The notes beneath the pieces are model-generated. The model searched no databases. It saw only the letters and a program-made list of their open reading frames with translations, and was not told the DNA's origin. A stretch of DNA of 35,774 bases from Nodosilinea foveolarum (lineage in GTDB: Bacteria; Cyanobacteriota; Cyanobacteriia; Phormidesmidales; Phormidesmidaceae): positions 1 through 35,774 of the forward strand of contig QBMC01000025.1 in NCBI GenBank assembly GCA_003242035.1, written 5' to 3'. Shown one piece after another: positions 8,282-16,546 of the stretch; position 1 is the stretch's first letter; each line of letters starts with the position of its first letter. A program made the translations under genes and the position numbers.

Positions 8282-9880
8282 TTACTTGTCAGGAAGGTGG
8301 GGTTGCACAAACTCAATAGGTAAATCTAGGACTTCGGTCAACTCAACTACGTTGCTAGCAAAATCCTTCATGTCACTAGAGAATGTGGCAGCACCTCCTG
8401 CGATCACACCTGCTGCTGAAGCCGCGGCAACCAGTCGTTTCAGACGCCGTCCTATCTTATTAGAATCAGGCGAATCTTTCTTAATATCCATCTCTAGATC
8501 ATCAATGGTGTCAAGAACATTATCTCTATACTCGTCGGGGAACGTTTGAGCCTGTTCACGCAAGGTAGACAGTAACTGAGTAATGTCCTCAAGCTTTGCC
8601 CCGTAGTTGTTGATGGTTCCACCAACCTGATCGCCTTGAACAATCTCAGCTATACCACCTGCAAACTGGGCTCCTCTCATGTCGTATTTTGGGCCTTGAT
8701 TCTCTGCCATAGTTTTTATTATCTCCACTAATGATATTTTTTCTTGCTTCTCTACTTCAATCGTCCGTCTTGCACCCTCAATTTGAATGCCTTGTAGTTT
8801 TAGTCTTTCTTCATATTGAGTTTCGAGTACGGCCAAGCGTGATGAGTAGGTCTGCTTAAGTTCTGATTCTATAGCAGCGCGATCAGTATCAGATAGAGTC
8901 TCCAATTGGATTACAAAGGCTTCTCCTTTGCGTTCCATAGCTCGGACAGAGATATTATCTGACGGATGATGACTACAAACTTCTCGAAATGACTCGAAAA
9001 ACGCCTGCCAGTCGAGCCCTCTTTCAAAAGTTAAGTCAATCGTCTCTGAAGCACTTTCTAAAATTTGAAACCGCTGACCAAATTCTCCAAGAGCAAAGCA
9101 GCTTTCGCTATTTATTGGCAGTCGTTTTGAGAAAGTACCCTCACCATTAGTGCGAAAAATATAATCACAATTGACCTTTTCTAGATTGGTAGAGCTACCA
9201 ACCTGCCAATCTTCAATACAAGCCCCGGTGAGATTTGCTCCCGTTAGGTTCGCAAATAATAGCCGAGCACGCATTAGGTTTGCACCGCTTAGATCGGCAT
9301 AGGATAAATCAGCAGCTGTGAGATCGGCAGATGTAAAATCAACACCTCTCAGATCAGCTCCTCTTAGATCGGTTGCGATAAGTGGAATCCAAGCGAGTTC
9401 AGAGTCTCTTAGGACAGCACCACGCATGTTGAGACGACTGAAATTGACATCTCTATGAAGAGTCTCTACAAGATTTACACCACTGAGGTTTGCATCCATC
9501 AAATTGACATTTTTAAAGTCAATACCTGTCAACCTGGCACCGCTCAAATCAGCACCTGTAAAATCAGCACTAACCAAAATAGCGCCATCAAGATTTGCAC
9601 AGGTGAGAGTAGCATCGTTGAGACTGGCACCAGGCAGACTCGCATCACACAATCGCGCACTACTCAAGTTAGAGCCAGTGAGATTTGCGTCCCTAAGGTA
9701 TGTACGGCTAAGGTTTGCACTTGTCAGGTTCACGTGGCTGAGGTTAATCCCATGGAGGTTCGCGCTGTCTAGATCAATGCCACTAAGGTCTATTTCTGTA
9801 CTTTCACCAGTTTTGGTTCTCCAAGTATTCCAAGATTTCACTCCCTCCAGAAGCAAAGCATGATGAGCATTGTCTACCAT
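8282..9880 (-). CDS. Pentapeptide-repeat protein with coiled coil and shared RGAQF module
   Basis: The 532-residue protein starts with a short helical segment (LLLEGVKSWNTWR) and then about 38 pentapeptide repeats (residues 30-222, A(D/N)LxG type) that form a right-handed square beta-helix. A small globular part (230-330), a charged coiled coil (about 335-392) and a module with YDMRGAQFAGG at 399 and GTINNYG at 421 follow. The same module occurs in the TIR protein downstream. The C-terminal 100 residues contain a basic helix (GRRLKRLV) running into AAASAAGVIAGGAA (485-498), a small-residue helix that could insert in a membrane, and an amphipathic tail. The gene leads the two-gene unit. Role is inferred: a scaffold or sensor, possibly membrane-damaging, partner of the TIR effector. 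Start ATG 9880 is preceded by GAAGGG. Confidence 0.85.
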   Translation of the reverse strand: MVDNAHHALLLEGVKSWNTWRTKTGESTEIDLSGIDLDSANLHGINLSHVNLTSANLSRTYLRDANLTGSNLSSARLCDASLPGASLNDATLTCANLDGAILVSADFTGADLSGARLTGIDFKNVNLMDANLSGVNLVETLHRDVNFSRLNMRGAVLRDSELAWIPLIATDLRGADLRGVDFTSADLTAADLSYADLSGANLMRARLLFANLTGANLTGACIEDWQVGSSTNLEKVNCDYIFRTNGEGTFSKRLPINSESCFALGEFGQRFQILESASETIDLTFERGLDWQAFFESFREVCSHHPSDNISVRAMERKGEAFVIQLETLSDTDRAAIESELKQTYSSRLAVLETQYEERLKLQGIQIEGARRTIEVEKQEKISLVEIIKTMAENQGPKYDMRGAQFAGGIAEIVQGDQVGGTINNYGAKLEDITQLLSTLREQAQTFPDEYRDNVLDTIDDLEMDIKKDSPDSNKIGRRLKRLVAAASAAGVIAGGAATFSSDMKDFASNVVELTEVLDLPIEFVQPHLPDK

Positions 9881-10131
9881 CCACCAGACCCTTCACCAAG
9901 ACACACGTAATTTCCCTATATTAGGCTCTGCACCGCATTCTACTCCGCCCAGTTTACTGACATGAGCCGGAGAGGTACTCGATCTGAAAGTTGAGGAATC
10001 AAAGGTAATAGCCTCCTAAGTCTGATGGCGGCGCTAACGTTGCAGCTTGCGGTTACAAAGAACGCTCAATACTCTGCACCAGGTGACAAAGGACAACGAA
10101 TGCTTTATCCTCACGGATGCGATCGCCCCTT

Positions 10132-11475
10132 CTACAATTCCATACCCTGATCGCGCTTCTTAGCCTGCTTCTGCTGCCGCTGCTTCGACGGCTCCTGACG
10201 ATTGACCGGCTCCTGCTCTTTCTCAACGGACGGTGCTGTCTTTTTCGCCTCAGCAATTTGGGCTTGGTGACGCGCTAGGTCACGAGGGTCGATGTGTCTC
10301 AGTATCACTTCAGCAACGCCATCACTCTGCATAGCTTGTCCTCCTTCTAGCTGCTGAGGCTGGCGTAGCTTTGCATCAGTCGCAGCCTGCTCTTTACCGC
10401 CCTTCGCTAAGACCTCATCGATCTTTCCAGCAACTTCCGCTGCTGCCGCTGATAGCTCGTTCATCATCGCTGTGATTTTTCCTATTACTGCCGATAGTTC
10501 ACCGACGACTGGCGAGTTTTCTAAAATCATTTCATCCCTACGTCTGACAAGCGCCTCGCCAAAACGACGCACCAATTCTGGCTCAATAGAAGGAACTGCT
10601 GATGGCTTAACCGGCTGACTAATGGGCGCAGGTGACGACTCAATTATCGGCGTGGGTAGCACTTGGTTCAACTCGCTGCCTGACTCATTTGAAAAGATGA
10701 GTTTGGGCGCTTCAGGAATGCCTTGATCTCTTGCCGTTACTGCAAGCAGCTTTTCACGTATTGCTGCCTGCTGGTCAATGTCATAGTTGGCGGCGCTGAT
10801 GCGGCGCGACTCATCACCTACTCGTGTCTGAACGCCTCGCGATTCTATCTCCATTACCTTCGCCCCAAGATGTATCTGCGGCTCGCGTTCGATGCCTTGC
10901 GCTTCCAAGCTGCGGTGATCGATGCGCTCCTCAAATCCAGCTCGCTCTAGCGCTCGGTTCGCGTACTCCTCCCACGCCTGCCGGTGCCGCTCTATCGCCT
11001 GTCGCTTGTTCCACTCCCGTCGCTTTTTGCCAAAGCCGTCTTCGTCAACGTTGCGCATCGTCAGCATGATATGCGCATGAGGGTTATGCGAGTCGAAATC
11101 GTGGTAGCCGATGTCGGCAATCATCCCCTGGCTGACAAATTCCGCCTGCACGTACTCACGGGCTAGCGTTTCCTTTTGGCTATGGCTCAGCTCTGCTGGT
11201 AGCGCGATCATCACCTCCCGCGATAGCTGCGCATCCTTCCGCTTTTCAACCCGCTCGACTGCGTTCCACAACGTCACGCGATCGCTCAACCTTTCCGGCG
11301 CACCGACCGGCAGCAAAATCTCACTCCCATAAATATCGCTCTTCCCGGTGTAGTCATGCACCTTCCCCGTCCGCTCATCCCTCACCTCCTCACCAGAGCG
11401 ATACGCAGCCGCAGCCGTCGCGCTTCTACCAGCGCTCCGTCCGATTACCTGCATTCGCATACTGAAGATTGCCAT
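10132..11475 (-). CDS. MobQ-type relaxase (MobA/MobL family)
   Basis: This is the DNA-nicking enzyme that starts plasmid transfer. The start was set at ATG 11475 because the protein then opens MAIFSMRMQVIGRS, the standard N-terminus of MobA/MobL relaxases; a frame open 19 codons further upstream adds non-conserved residues. Y25 in ATAAAAYRSG is the likely catalytic tyrosine, and H130, H133 and H135 in HNPHAHIML form the metal-binding three-histidine motif. DAQLSREVMIALPAELS is also typical. The C-terminal half (about 290-447) is low-complexity and charged, with no primase motif. The oriT lies immediately upstream, and the accessory genes are divergent from 11829. Length 447 aa is normal for the family without a fused primase. 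Confidence 0.93.
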   Translation of the reverse strand: MAIFSMRMQVIGRSAGRSATAAAAYRSGEEVRDERTGKVHDYTGKSDIYGSEILLPVGAPERLSDRVTLWNAVERVEKRKDAQLSREVMIALPAELSHSQKETLAREYVQAEFVSQGMIADIGYHDFDSHNPHAHIMLTMRNVDEDGFGKKRREWNKRQAIERHRQAWEEYANRALERAGFEERIDHRSLEAQGIEREPQIHLGAKVMEIESRGVQTRVGDESRRISAANYDIDQQAAIREKLLAVTARDQGIPEAPKLIFSNESGSELNQVLPTPIIESSPAPISQPVKPSAVPSIEPELVRRFGEALVRRRDEMILENSPVVGELSAVIGKITAMMNELSAAAAEVAGKIDEVLAKGGKEQAATDAKLRQPQQLEGGQAMQSDGVAEVILRHIDPRDLARHQAQIAEAKKTAPSVEKEQEPVNRQEPSKQRQQKQAKKRDQGMEL

Positions 11476-11505
11476 ATTGCTCAGGGACTCTTCTCCAAGG
11501 GGTCT

Positions 11506-11622
11506 AGGGGCTTCGCCCCTGCGCACTGTCACGCAGTGACGTATAAGTGCGCCCTTCCGTTCTGGGTGAACGAAAGGGCTGGGGGCTGGCTGGGATGACT
11601 TAGGGGTTGTTCACCCAGAACG
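11506..11622. other. oriT region with RSF1010/pSC101-like nic sequence
   Basis: TAAGTGCGCCCT at 11544-11555 matches the nic-region consensus of MobQ plasmids such as RSF1010 and pSC101, where cleavage occurs just before or within the GCGCCC part. Directly upstream are short inverted repeats (GTCAC-GCA-GTGAC at about 11528-11540), as expected for relaxase binding. AGGGGCTTCGCCCCT (11506-11520) forms a further hairpin. A 14-bp inverted repeat, 11558-11571 against 11609-11622 (GTTCTGGGTGAAC type), brackets the other side. Position between the relaxase and the divergent accessory genes supports it. The remainder to 11828 shows no gene. Confidence 0.78.
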
Positions 11623-11828
11623 CGGCTACCGTCAGGTGGCCAGATCGGGATGTTCTAGGCTTAGGGAGAAAGGGCAATCACTCGCTAACCAAATTCAGCA
11701 TATCCAAGACTCAGCAGTCTGGATGTCCGGATGCCTGGACGGTGTGTGCCGTTCCCTGACTTCGGCGCTAACCTGATCTGTGATCTGAGTCATTTCTGTT
11801 TCTGGCTCAGCCCTGATGGAGGTAGGTC

Positions 11829-12251
11829 ATGGCCACAAAACTAGACAGGCTCATTGAAAAGGAAGCTCAGCTTAAAGCTCAAATTCAGCAGGCTAAGGCC
11901 ACTGAACGAACGCTGGAGAAGAAAAGGGATACTCGCCGTAAAGTGCTCATCGGCGCGGCGGTCATGGCTCGTGTTGAGTCCGGACGCTGGCCCCAAGCTG
12001 ACCTATTGAAAATGATGGATGGCTTTTTAACTCGGCCTAATGAACGGGAATTATTCGAGCTAGATGTTGCTGAGACGGCTAGCACTGAGGCTTCGGGTAA
12101 ACCTGCGACTGAGAAAAAGCAGCAGGCAAAGGCGATCACAGATAAGGGTCGCTCTGATAGTGATGGAAAGAAGCGGCCTCAGGCAAGTCGGCAAACGGCA
12201 AGCCAGCTTCCTGAGAGCGACCTCGATATCGAAAAAGAATTCAATCTATAA
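11829..12251 (+). CDS. TraD/MobC-like relaxosome accessory protein
   Basis: This 140-residue charged protein has an N-terminal coiled coil (IEKEAQLKAQIQQAKATER) followed by DTRRKVLIGAAVMARVESG and a short helix ending KMMDGFLTRPNERELFEL. That layout recalls the small TraD/MobC-type proteins of MobQ plasmids, which help the relaxase at oriT. The C-terminal 50 residues are Lys/Gln/Ser-rich and probably disordered. A strong GGAGGT Shine-Dalgarno lies seven bases before the ATG. It heads a plus-strand group with the ATPase at 12266 and the protein at 12969. Family assignment is by pattern recognition only. Confidence 0.7.
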   Translation: MATKLDRLIEKEAQLKAQIQQAKATERTLEKKRDTRRKVLIGAAVMARVESGRWPQADLLKMMDGFLTRPNERELFELDVAETASTEASGKPATEKKQQAKAITDKGRSDSDGKKRPQASRQTASQLPESDLDIEKEFNL

Positions 12252-12265
12252 CACGGTACTTTTTC

Positions 12266-12979
12266 ATGACGGCTATTCATTGGTTCGGCGGCGAGAAGGG
12301 CGGCGTCGGTAAGTCTTTCGTCTGCTGCTCTGCGATTGAGTATATGCAGGCAAACAAGCTCGACTTCATCGTCTTCGATACTGACAGAAGTAATCCTGAT
12401 GTTCTGCGGTTGTATAAACAGGCGGCGGGCTGTCGTCCCGCTATCCTCTCTGAGGCGGAGAAGTATGAGGTCGCTGCTGGCACTATCTACAATGCGGCCC
12501 TCAATGAAAAGAAGCCGGTGTTGGTTAATCTCGGCGCGGCTTCTTTTCGCTCGCTCAAGCTTTGGATTGAGAAGAACTATGTCCTGCGTTCGGCCAAGCT
12601 CAACGGCATCACCTTCTACAACTGGTTCGTCTCGAACGGCGGCTCTGATTCTCTGCGGCAGTTCAAGGAGGCGTTGGATTACTTCGGTGACTCCGTGCAG
12701 CATGTCTTCGTTAGGAACTTCGGTATAACTGATGACTGGAGTGCGCTCGATGAGGATAAGAAGCTGAGGGCAAGGATGAAGAAAGCGGGCGTGATTGAGA
12801 TCGACTTTCCGCGCTTCGTCGGCAATCGAGATCGCAATCGCATCAAAGATCTAGGGCTGACGTTTGCAGCAGCGCAATCGCATCAGGCGTTCGATACCCT
12901 CGCGCAGCAGCGCATCAAGTTCTACCTCGATGATGTCTTTGATGAGTTCAATCGGGCGGGGGTGTTCAATGGCGACTAG
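12266..12979 (+). CDS. ParA/MinD-type ATPase, mobilization-associated (MobD/TraL-like)
   Basis: This 237-residue P-loop ATPase has a deviant Walker A motif (GGEKGGVGKS, near residues 8-17) and an FDTDRSNPD motif following strand 2, as in the ParA/MinD superfamily. It opens MTAIHWFGGEKGGVGKS, very like MobD/TraL proteins encoded next to relaxases. It is distinct from the plasmid's true parA at 22567: it has no neighbouring centromere repeats or RHH partner and lies between two transfer genes. It may position the relaxosome or coupling ATPase at the membrane. It starts 14 bases after the upstream stop and overlaps the next gene by 11 bases, so the three form one operon. Confidence 0.8.
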   Translation: MTAIHWFGGEKGGVGKSFVCCSAIEYMQANKLDFIVFDTDRSNPDVLRLYKQAAGCRPAILSEAEKYEVAAGTIYNAALNEKKPVLVNLGAASFRSLKLWIEKNYVLRSAKLNGITFYNWFVSNGGSDSLRQFKEALDYFGDSVQHVFVRNFGITDDWSALDEDKKLRARMKKAGVIEIDFPRFVGNRDRNRIKDLGLTFAAAQSHQAFDTLAQQRIKFYLDDVFDEFNRAGVFNGD

Positions 12980-13688
12980 GCGTAGAGACCCTGAGCAGAT
13001 CTATCGCGATGTCATGGCGAAGTTTGATGCCCAGACTAGAGATAGGATTCAGGGCGTCATTATTGACTATGGCATCGAGAAGGCTGATCCATTCTTTCTC
13101 ATCTTTTTAGCGATGGGCCATCTGCTAACGCTGGTGCAGACGGCTCCTGAAAACTGGCAGGTACTCTTTGATGAGTTCAAAGGAGATTTAGATGCATGGA
13201 CGACTCAAAATCTCAGAACCCTGGAGGCGATCAATCAGCAGAGTCTGATTTCAGAGCGGTTGATCCGAAGCTTTCAAGCGCTATCGAACTTAACGACCTC
13301 ATCGAACGGCGAAACGCAGAAGCTGCACAAAGAATTGACGAGATTGAATACCGAATTAGCCGCGTTCAAGGGCAGCTTGATTCAGGCGGTGAACCAGAAC
13401 ACGGCCAACAGCCAGACGCTGCTCAATCGCGTTCAAACCAACGAGGAAAAAGTCGCGCTGCTCGAAAGTCAAATGACTTGGACTTTGGCTTGTAGTGCGC
13501 TGACGCTGGCGGCGGTGGTGATCGGCGGGGCGATCTCCTATGGGCGCTTAGCGAAGGAGGTTGAGTTTGCTCAGGTGTTGCTAATGCAGGAGCGCAAGCG
13601 CAGTATCTGGACGTTGGAGAAGGCGAACCGGGCGGAGTGTTTCTATGGAATTAAGCCGCAGAGCGATCCGCAATGTCAGCAGTTTTAG
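12969..13688 (+). CDS. DUF6753-like membrane-anchored plasmid protein
   Basis: Start ATG 12969 overlaps the stop of the preceding ATPase gene; a longer frame reading from 12864 lies inside that gene and was discarded. The 239-residue product opens MATRRRDPEQIYRDVMAKFD and has a conserved-looking helical domain (GIEKADPFFLIFLAMGHLL, then APENWQVLFDEF). A coiled coil (about 90-155), one transmembrane helix (CSALTLAAVVIGGAISYG) and a short cysteine-containing tail follow. This order resembles the DUF6753 proteins common on cyanobacterial plasmids. The function is not established. Location suggests a part of the mobilization apparatus that bridges relaxosome and membrane. Confidence 0.72.
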   Translation: MATRRRDPEQIYRDVMAKFDAQTRDRIQGVIIDYGIEKADPFFLIFLAMGHLLTLVQTAPENWQVLFDEFKGDLDAWTTQNLRTLEAINQQSLISERLIRSFQALSNLTTSSNGETQKLHKELTRLNTELAAFKGSLIQAVNQNTANSQTLLNRVQTNEEKVALLESQMTWTLACSALTLAAVVIGGAISYGRLAKEVEFAQVLLMQERKRSIWTLEKANRAECFYGIKPQSDPQCQQF

Positions 13689-14219
13689 TCAGGGAAAGAC
13701 GCTCGATGCGGGCCATCACCCAGGGAGAATAACGTTTGATGGGTTGGCTACGGCGGTAGGTGCATTCCCCCTGGATGGGCCAAGAGCTTAGCGATGAGTC
13801 GCCCGTCAAGGGGTGCGCTACGCCCATGAAAACTTATTTAGACTCGGGCTGGCAGGGTGGGCGCGATCTTAGTTTTCATGGCCCCTAGACTTGATAGCAG
13901 TAGGTAGACAAAGCGCTAGCGGCCACGAGGGGAATGTTCCGTAATCACTTCGGCCCTAGCCAGTACGCTTTAGCGTACCAGACACCACATCGTATGAGAT
14001 TTGATTTTGTGCGCCTATGCCTTGCATTGAGGTTCGTATCTCCCCTGGAAAGGCGTTCATGGTTCTCTGTGGGTTGTGATGGTTGCGACCGCGTCGTGAT
14101 GCTGTTGTGATGGCGCTACACGATGAACGACGGTAGATTCAGCCCTTTTGTTGTGATGGTTGTGGCGGTTGTGATCAGCGCCTGGAGGGCCGTTTTAGAC
14201 CGCTTTTTTCTCACAACAA
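13689..14219. other. 531-bp non-coding interval with inverted and direct repeats
   Basis: No supportable gene is present. There is an 11-bp inverted repeat CCATGAAAACT (13824-13834) / AGTTTTCATGG (13871-13881) spaced by 36 bases, and GTACGCT-TT-AGCGTAC at 13963-13978, a compact hairpin. The right half carries the GTTGTGAT repeats listed separately. It lies between convergent transfer genes, so it may combine terminators with a binding site or origin. Confidence 0.5.
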
Positions 14220-14226
14220 TCACAAC
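14073..14226. repeat. GTTGTGAT repeat cluster (iteron- or operator-like)
   Basis: Direct copies of GTTGTGATGG lie at 14073, 14104 and 14150, with GTCGTGATGC at 14093 and GTTGTGATCA at 14168. Inverted copies (CACAACAATCACAAC, 14212-14226) sit against the stop codon of the next gene. At least five units in 150 bases is more than chance for an 8-mer. Possible roles are a replication iteron set, a ParR or relaxosome binding site, or an operator; spacing is uneven. Confidence 0.45.
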
Positions 14227-15488
14227 ACGGTGTCGCTCAGCAGGTAGTCGCCATTTTCAGTCTCGGTAATTTTCTCGGCATCCAGCAGTGGCGCGAGCGC
14301 GGCCATCATCGAGCGTTGTGAGGTCAGCCCCTCGCGACGGGCAAAGCTTGCCTGGGTCAGTTGTCGTAAGCTAACGTGTTCGCGGCTACGACTGCTGAAG
14401 TAGCTCAGCACTTCCCGTGACTGCTGGCTCAAACTCGGTTCGCGCTTTGCTTCGGCGGCGCGATCGCTGTCTTCTGGCTCATTGGACTGCCGGGTCACTT
14501 CAAACGGGGCGGCATAGCCCCATTCGCCGTCGAGCATTTGCAGGTAGCCAGTGAGCGCGGCGGAGGGCGTTTCTATTTGCATCGAGCGCTTCAGTGAACT
14601 GTACCAGGACTTCTCAGTGCGCTTAGCGTGGCCAACGGCGCACAGTCTGAAGCTGGCTTTGTTGCCGCTGGTCATCGCTAGGTCTTCTACCGTTGAGGCT
14701 TGAGCCATGATCCAGACGAATTTGCCTTTGCTGGGGCCAACGCTGCAAATCGTAGAGAGCCTGCCCATGAATGCTTTGTAGGCTTTTGGCGTCATCCCCT
14801 TCGATAGGCCGGGGGAGCATTCGTCAACGATTAGCAACTTCGGTCTATCGGCTGAGCTGGGGGCGAGTAGGAACTGCTCGAATAGTCCTGTGACTTTGGC
14901 AGTTACCGCGTCAGGTTCTAGCGTGGTCACGTCAAACCTTGCCCGCTGGCGCACGGGGATGCGCGACCAGTAGTAGGACTCGTTTGGATCGTCTTTCGGG
15001 TCGATTAGCCACAGGTCTATGTTGGCGGGGAGCTGCTGCACCGCGCGGGCGATCGCATACCCTTTTCCGGCTCTCGGTGCGCCTAACATCACCGTGCTCT
15101 TCAGCGTTTGGCTGATCGTGTGGCTCAGGTTATGAACCGGCAGCGATGCGGGCAGCTCGGCGGCTGTGGTTGCCTCGGCTGACTTCATTAGCTGTTTTGG
15201 GGCCAGGGCTTCGTAGATCAGCTGCTGGCGCTGGTTATCGCTGATGTCTCTGAAGTCTTGCAGCACTCGGTCATGGGTGGCCAGATTGCCTGCGGTGGCT
15301 CTCGATACGGCAGTCATCCCACAGCTGGCGAATATCAGCACGGCTTTAGCGATCGCATTACTGCGAATACTCGGGGCCAGGGCAAAGGCAATCAGCAGGA
15401 TGCTCGCGGCCCAGGTGCCTAAGCTGATGACGCGGGCTTGATTGGCTAGCCGTTCACGGTCGGCGACTTCGGTGAGGATGTAGGTCAT
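14220..15488 (-). CDS. Membrane-anchored P-loop ATPase, coupling-protein/FtsK-like
   Basis: The 422-residue protein has two N-terminal transmembrane helices (about 20-40 and 47-66). An ATPase core follows with Walker A GAPRAGKG (136-143), WLIDPKDDPN after strand 2, Walker B KLLIVDE (217-223) and MAQAS in a sensor position. The IDPK(D/G)D stretch is characteristic of FtsK/VirD4-type DNA motors, and the two anchoring helices fit a type IV coupling protein, though it is shorter than typical VirD4/TraG. The C-terminal 80 residues resemble a winged helix. It heads the downstream end of a minus-strand operon with 15491 and 15874. On a mobilizable plasmid it probably couples the relaxosome to a type IV secretion channel, but no channel genes are present here. 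Confidence 0.72.
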   Translation of the reverse strand: MTYILTEVADRERLANQARVISLGTWAASILLIAFALAPSIRSNAIAKAVLIFASCGMTAVSRATAGNLATHDRVLQDFRDISDNQRQQLIYEALAPKQLMKSAEATTAAELPASLPVHNLSHTISQTLKSTVMLGAPRAGKGYAIARAVQQLPANIDLWLIDPKDDPNESYYWSRIPVRQRARFDVTTLEPDAVTAKVTGLFEQFLLAPSSADRPKLLIVDECSPGLSKGMTPKAYKAFMGRLSTICSVGPSKGKFVWIMAQASTVEDLAMTSGNKASFRLCAVGHAKRTEKSWYSSLKRSMQIETPSAALTGYLQMLDGEWGYAAPFEVTRQSNEPEDSDRAAEAKREPSLSQQSREVLSYFSSRSREHVSLRQLTQASFARREGLTSQRSMMAALAPLLDAEKITETENGDYLLSDTVL

Positions 15489-15490
15489 GG

Positions 15491-15868
15491 CTACAGAACA
15501 GCGATCCCACCGCCGATAAACAGCAGAAAAAACCGCACCACTCCATCAAACCGCAAGCTCTTGCGGCGCTGGCAGGTATCGGCCAACATCACGCAGAAGA
15601 TAGACAGCGGTACGCCTGCGCCTAACAGAATTGACCACAATGGCAGCGGCGAAAGGATGGCCAGCTTCACCAGGGAAAAGAAACCCGATGAATAGATTAG
15701 CCACTGCGAACAATCTACCCACAGCCCACGGCTAGACAGGGCGATGAAGTTAGCCATGCGGCTACTGGTTTCGCCCTTGATATTGACGCGGTTAGTGTCG
15801 AGCGTGACCTGCTCGACGTTTCGACCTAGAGCGTTCTGGTTCTCGATCAGGACTTTAGGGGCGGACAT
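15491..15868 (-). CDS. Small multi-pass membrane protein
   Basis: The 125-residue product has a 45-residue polar N-terminus and three hydrophobic stretches: WLIYSSGFFSLVKLAILS, SILLGAGVPLSIFCVML and FFLLFIGGGIAVL. A basic loop (CQRRKSLRFDGVVR) sits between the last two. The family is not recognised. It precedes the coupling-like ATPase by only two bases, and its ATG is followed upstream by the 155-residue gene stop at 15874. Translational coupling and a shared role in transfer are likely. It may be a membrane partner that anchors the ATPase. Confidence 0.62.
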   Translation of the reverse strand: MSAPKVLIENQNALGRNVEQVTLDTNRVNIKGETSSRMANFIALSSRGLWVDCSQWLIYSSGFFSLVKLAILSPLPLWSILLGAGVPLSIFCVMLADTCQRRKSLRFDGVVRFFLLFIGGGIAVL

Positions 15869-15873
15869 GGGGA

Positions 15874-16302
15874 TTACTCCACACGGATGAATGAACGGGT
15901 TTGGTTAGTGCGCTCTACTGAGTTGCTGTAGGACGTGAGGCCAATGGAAAACATGCTGGCGGCGACTAGGAAGCACAGGGCGATCACTGCTGATAGCGTC
16001 AGCGATAGCGCGGTCGGCAGCTTTGGTAGGTTGATAGTCTGCGGGGGGATGCCTCGGCTTTGGGCGGTTTGGTAGTGACTCGGAGGGCGATCTCTGTGCT
16101 GGGTGATGGGCTGATGAGCAATGAGCTGCACCTGATAGCGTTTGCCGTCGATGGTGACGGTGCCTTGCTGAGGGAGCTGGCTGAGCTGGTGCTGCGGAAT
16201 TTCGGTGAGCGCGTACTGTGGTTTGGGCATGGGCGAAAGGGGGCGCAGCTGCACCCCGATAAGTTTGGGCTCAGGGGCTATGCTTTCCAGCGCTGTGACC
16301 AT
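15874..16302 (-). CDS. Single-pass membrane protein of the transfer operon
   Basis: The protein has a proline- and glutamine-rich cytoplasmic part with a short beta segment (QQGTVTIDGKRYQVQLIAHQ). One transmembrane helix near the C-terminus (ALSLTLSAVIALCFLVAASMF) and a short tail of polar residues follow. The frame is open up to ATG 16341 (155 aa), but an internal ATG at 16302 gives 142 aa and a shorter overlap with the gene before it; neither has a good Shine-Dalgarno, so the start is uncertain. The family is not recognised. It belongs to the same minus-strand operon as 15491 and 14220. Confidence 0.55.
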   Translation of the reverse strand: MVTALESIAPEPKLIGVQLRPLSPMPKPQYALTEIPQHQLSQLPQQGTVTIDGKRYQVQLIAHQPITQHRDRPPSHYQTAQSRGIPPQTINLPKLPTALSLTLSAVIALCFLVAASMFSIGLTSYSNSVERTNQTRSFIRVE

Positions 16303-16466
16303 TCCAACGTGGCGCGTTCTCGCTGTTCCTTCGGCAGGCATTTGACGCCAGCGCGGATCGCCTGCTGGTCTGAAGCGGGCAGCTGCGCCATCGTCTGAGA
16401 CAGCTGCTGTTTCTCTACGGGCGTTAGCGGCCCCGTGCCAAAGTTGGTACTGAGTTCTCGTGACAT
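16278..16466 (-). CDS. Small helical protein, unknown function
   Basis: The 62-residue polar protein opens MSRELSTNFGTGPLTPVEK and is predicted helical throughout (QQLSQTMAQLPASDQQAIRAG). It lies upstream of and overlaps the membrane protein gene in another frame, as in tightly packed operons. An AGGAC sequence lies about ten bases upstream. No family was recognised. Position and compact overlap are the main support. Confidence 0.45.
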   Translation of the reverse strand: MSRELSTNFGTGPLTPVEKQQLSQTMAQLPASDQQAIRAGVKCLPKEQRERATLEWSQRWKA

Positions 16467-16546
16467 AATTTCGATAGTCCTGCTTGTTTGTGATGATTCG
16501 GGCGGGATAGAGGCGGGCTAATAGTTGGTAGCTGTAGTCCGCTTTG

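Noticed and set aside
9455-9863. Two plus-strand ORFs opposite the pentapeptide repeats
   Set aside because: They are mirror frames of a repetitive coding region; the minus frame has the clear A(D/N)LxG repeats.
13196-13495. 99-codon ORF inside the DUF6753-like gene
   Set aside because: It lies wholly within a better supported gene in another frame and has only low-complexity residues.
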